A stretch of 64,000 nucleotides of DNA from Paludibacter propionicigenes WB4 (GTDB lineage Bacteria > Bacteroidota > Bacteroidia > Bacteroidales > Paludibacteraceae): assembly GCF_000183135.1 (NCBI RefSeq), contig NC_014734.1, forward strand, positions 2,356,001 through 2,420,000. Direction: 5' to 3'. The position numbers and the translations under genes were made by a program. Under the pieces are notes generated by a model. It worked only from the letters and a program-made list of their open reading frames with translations, was not told the DNA's origin and did no database searches. Below, one piece after another: positions 62,998-64,000 of this stretch. Every line of letters begins with the position of its first letter. Positions within the stretch are counted from its first letter, which is position 1.

Positions 62998-64000
62998 TTA
63001 ATCATTAAGTGCATCGTAAATTAAAATTGCTTGAGAAGCAATAACCTTGTCTCCCACCTTCACATCACCCGATATATAGGTACGATTATCGAAAGTACTG
63101 ATCACATCAACCGGTATAATTTTTATATCGGATTTTGAATGATAAACCATCACGTAATTCTGGCTGTGATCAAACACAATAGCCGAAGAAGCCACACACA
63201 TTGCCGCATGATTGCCTTCGTTTGTCACTTTTACATTGGCAAACATTTCAGGCTTCAAAGCATATCCCGGATTGGGTAACACGATACGGACTTTCATCAC
63301 TTTATTTGTCGGGTCGAGCACGTTCATTATTTTATCCACCTTACCTTTAAACACTTTATCCGGATAAGAAAGAGTGGTTACATCCACCTCGTCATTCAAG
63401 TGTATCTGACTGATATTGGTTTCGTACACATTGGCAATAATCCACACGTTTTTCAGATCGGAAACTGTAAACAAATTGCTGCTGTTATCGGCTCTGATAG
63501 ACATATCGTTGGTAGCAAATTTTTCCACCACAAAACCACTGATAGGGGAACGAACGATATACTCGCCATTGGTATTACCACCATTGATATGCAATACTCT
63601 TTTCACCCTATTCAGTTCCGATTGTGCCTGATCGTGGGCTGCTTGTGCCGATAACAGGTCTTTTTGCGAAGCCAATCCGCTTTTAAACATATCCTGTGCT
63701 GCATCCAGATTCTTAGCCGACACACGCAGGTTACTTTCGGCATTCACTAAATCGTTACTAATACCAGCCATTTCGGAACTTTTAATAACGGCAAGCACCT
63801 GACCTGCCTGAACATAATCTCCAAGCATTACTTTGATATTTTGTATTACTCCACTAACCATGGGGTAAATTTTGGCAACATGATCGTCATTGAAAGCCAC
63901 TTTACCCGAAAGCGTTATGGCATTTGTAAGTTGGCAATTCTGAACAGTATCAAATTTCAGTGTTTTTACCAACGAATCGGCTAAAACATATTTGGAGCTG
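62998..64000 (-). CDS. RND efflux periplasmic adaptor (CusB/CzcB-like), N-terminus beyond window
   Basis: The frame is open to the window edge at 64000, so the signal peptide and the first residues are missing; the TTG at 63972 is internal. LSGKVAFNDDHVAKIYPMVSGVIQNIKVMLGDYVQAGQVLAVI (in parts) is the lipoyl/barrel-sandwich region, NAESNLRVSAKNLDAAQDMFKSG starts the alpha-hairpin, and VRSPISGFVVEKFATNDMSI the second lipoyl half, then a beta-barrel with KVDKIMNVLDPTNKVMKVRI. It links the RND pump to an outer-membrane channel. It is 10 bp upstream of the pump gene, in one operon. Confidence 0.93.
   Translation of the reverse strand, partial: SSKYVLADSLVKTLKFDTVQNCQLTNAITLSGKVAFNDDHVAKIYPMVSGVIQNIKVMLGDYVQAGQVLAVIKSSEMAGISNDLVNAESNLRVSAKNLDAAQDMFKSGLASQKDLLSAQAAHDQAQSELNRVKRVLHINGGNTNGEYIVRSPISGFVVEKFATNDMSIRADNSSNLFTVSDLKNVWIIANVYETNISQIHLNDEVDVTTLSYPDKVFKGKVDKIMNVLDPTNKVMKVRIVLPNPGYALKPEMFANVKVTNEGNHAAMCVASSAIVFDHSQNYVMVYHSKSDIKIIPVDVISTFDNRTYISGDVKVGDKVIASQAILIYDALND

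Overview
This window comes from a member of the Bacteroidota, most likely order Bacteroidales. The evidence is the base composition (about 40% GC by eye), promoters of the form TTTG-N19/20-TAnnTTTG, tRNA genes without an encoded CCA, a type IX secretion (T9SS) sorting domain with PorP/SprF- and PorE-like partners, and a fused SecDF. A Paludibacter-like genus would fit, but that is a guess.

Layout. 1-3954 is chromosomal: two family-2 glycosyltransferases and an O-antigen-ligase-like protein (surface polysaccharide), then RNase HI and a membrane-anchored polysaccharide deacetylase on the minus strand. A tRNA-Arg(CCT) follows at 4138-4209. From its 3' end to 40623 lies an integrated element of about 36.4 kb. 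It is bounded by a 16-bp direct repeat of the tRNA end (4196-4211 and 40608-40623) and carries a tyrosine integrase next to the right end, an excisionase-like protein and a replication-initiator-like protein. No relaxase or conjugation genes are visible. From 40622 to 64000 the sequence is chromosomal again: lolD, a YgjP-like metallopeptidase, dgt, a nitroreductase, a stand-alone MetH activation domain, trmD, a higBA toxin-antitoxin pair, argC, a candidate small RNA, a rubrerythrin-VIT fusion, a TPR protein, initiator tRNA, secDF, a propeller-type sensor-regulator, a nucleobase uptake pair and a CusBA-type metal efflux system.

The island has two halves. The left half (5208-17046) is defensive. 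A compact minus-strand operon reads hsdR - hsdS - PrrC-like anticodon nuclease - hsdM - a 515-aa protein ending in a PD-(D/E)XK nuclease fold - a GIY-YIG protein - RhuM. The expected logic is a type I restriction system guarded by a tRNA-cutting nuclease that fires when restriction is inhibited. The two additional nuclease-like genes make this more than a standard type I locus. The right half (21094-36506) is a surface module. It has two paralogous membrane histidine kinases (the second has lost its phospho-acceptor histidine), a response regulator, three secreted proteins of which the largest ends in a phage tail-collar domain, a T9SS type-B sorted protein, a PorP/SprF-like outer-membrane protein and a PorE-like OmpA protein. 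A repeated motif built from TGCTTCC sits just upstream of promoter-like sequences before the degenerate kinase and before the first surface gene, suggesting shared control.

The seam between the halves (19500-20800) is scarred. It holds a truncated second copy of the gene that sits next to the integrase (about 180 bp, direct orientation, some 18.5 kb from the intact copy), a fragment of another coding sequence, a decayed IS982-family transposase, and a perfect 20-bp inverted repeat. The island therefore looks built from more than one element.
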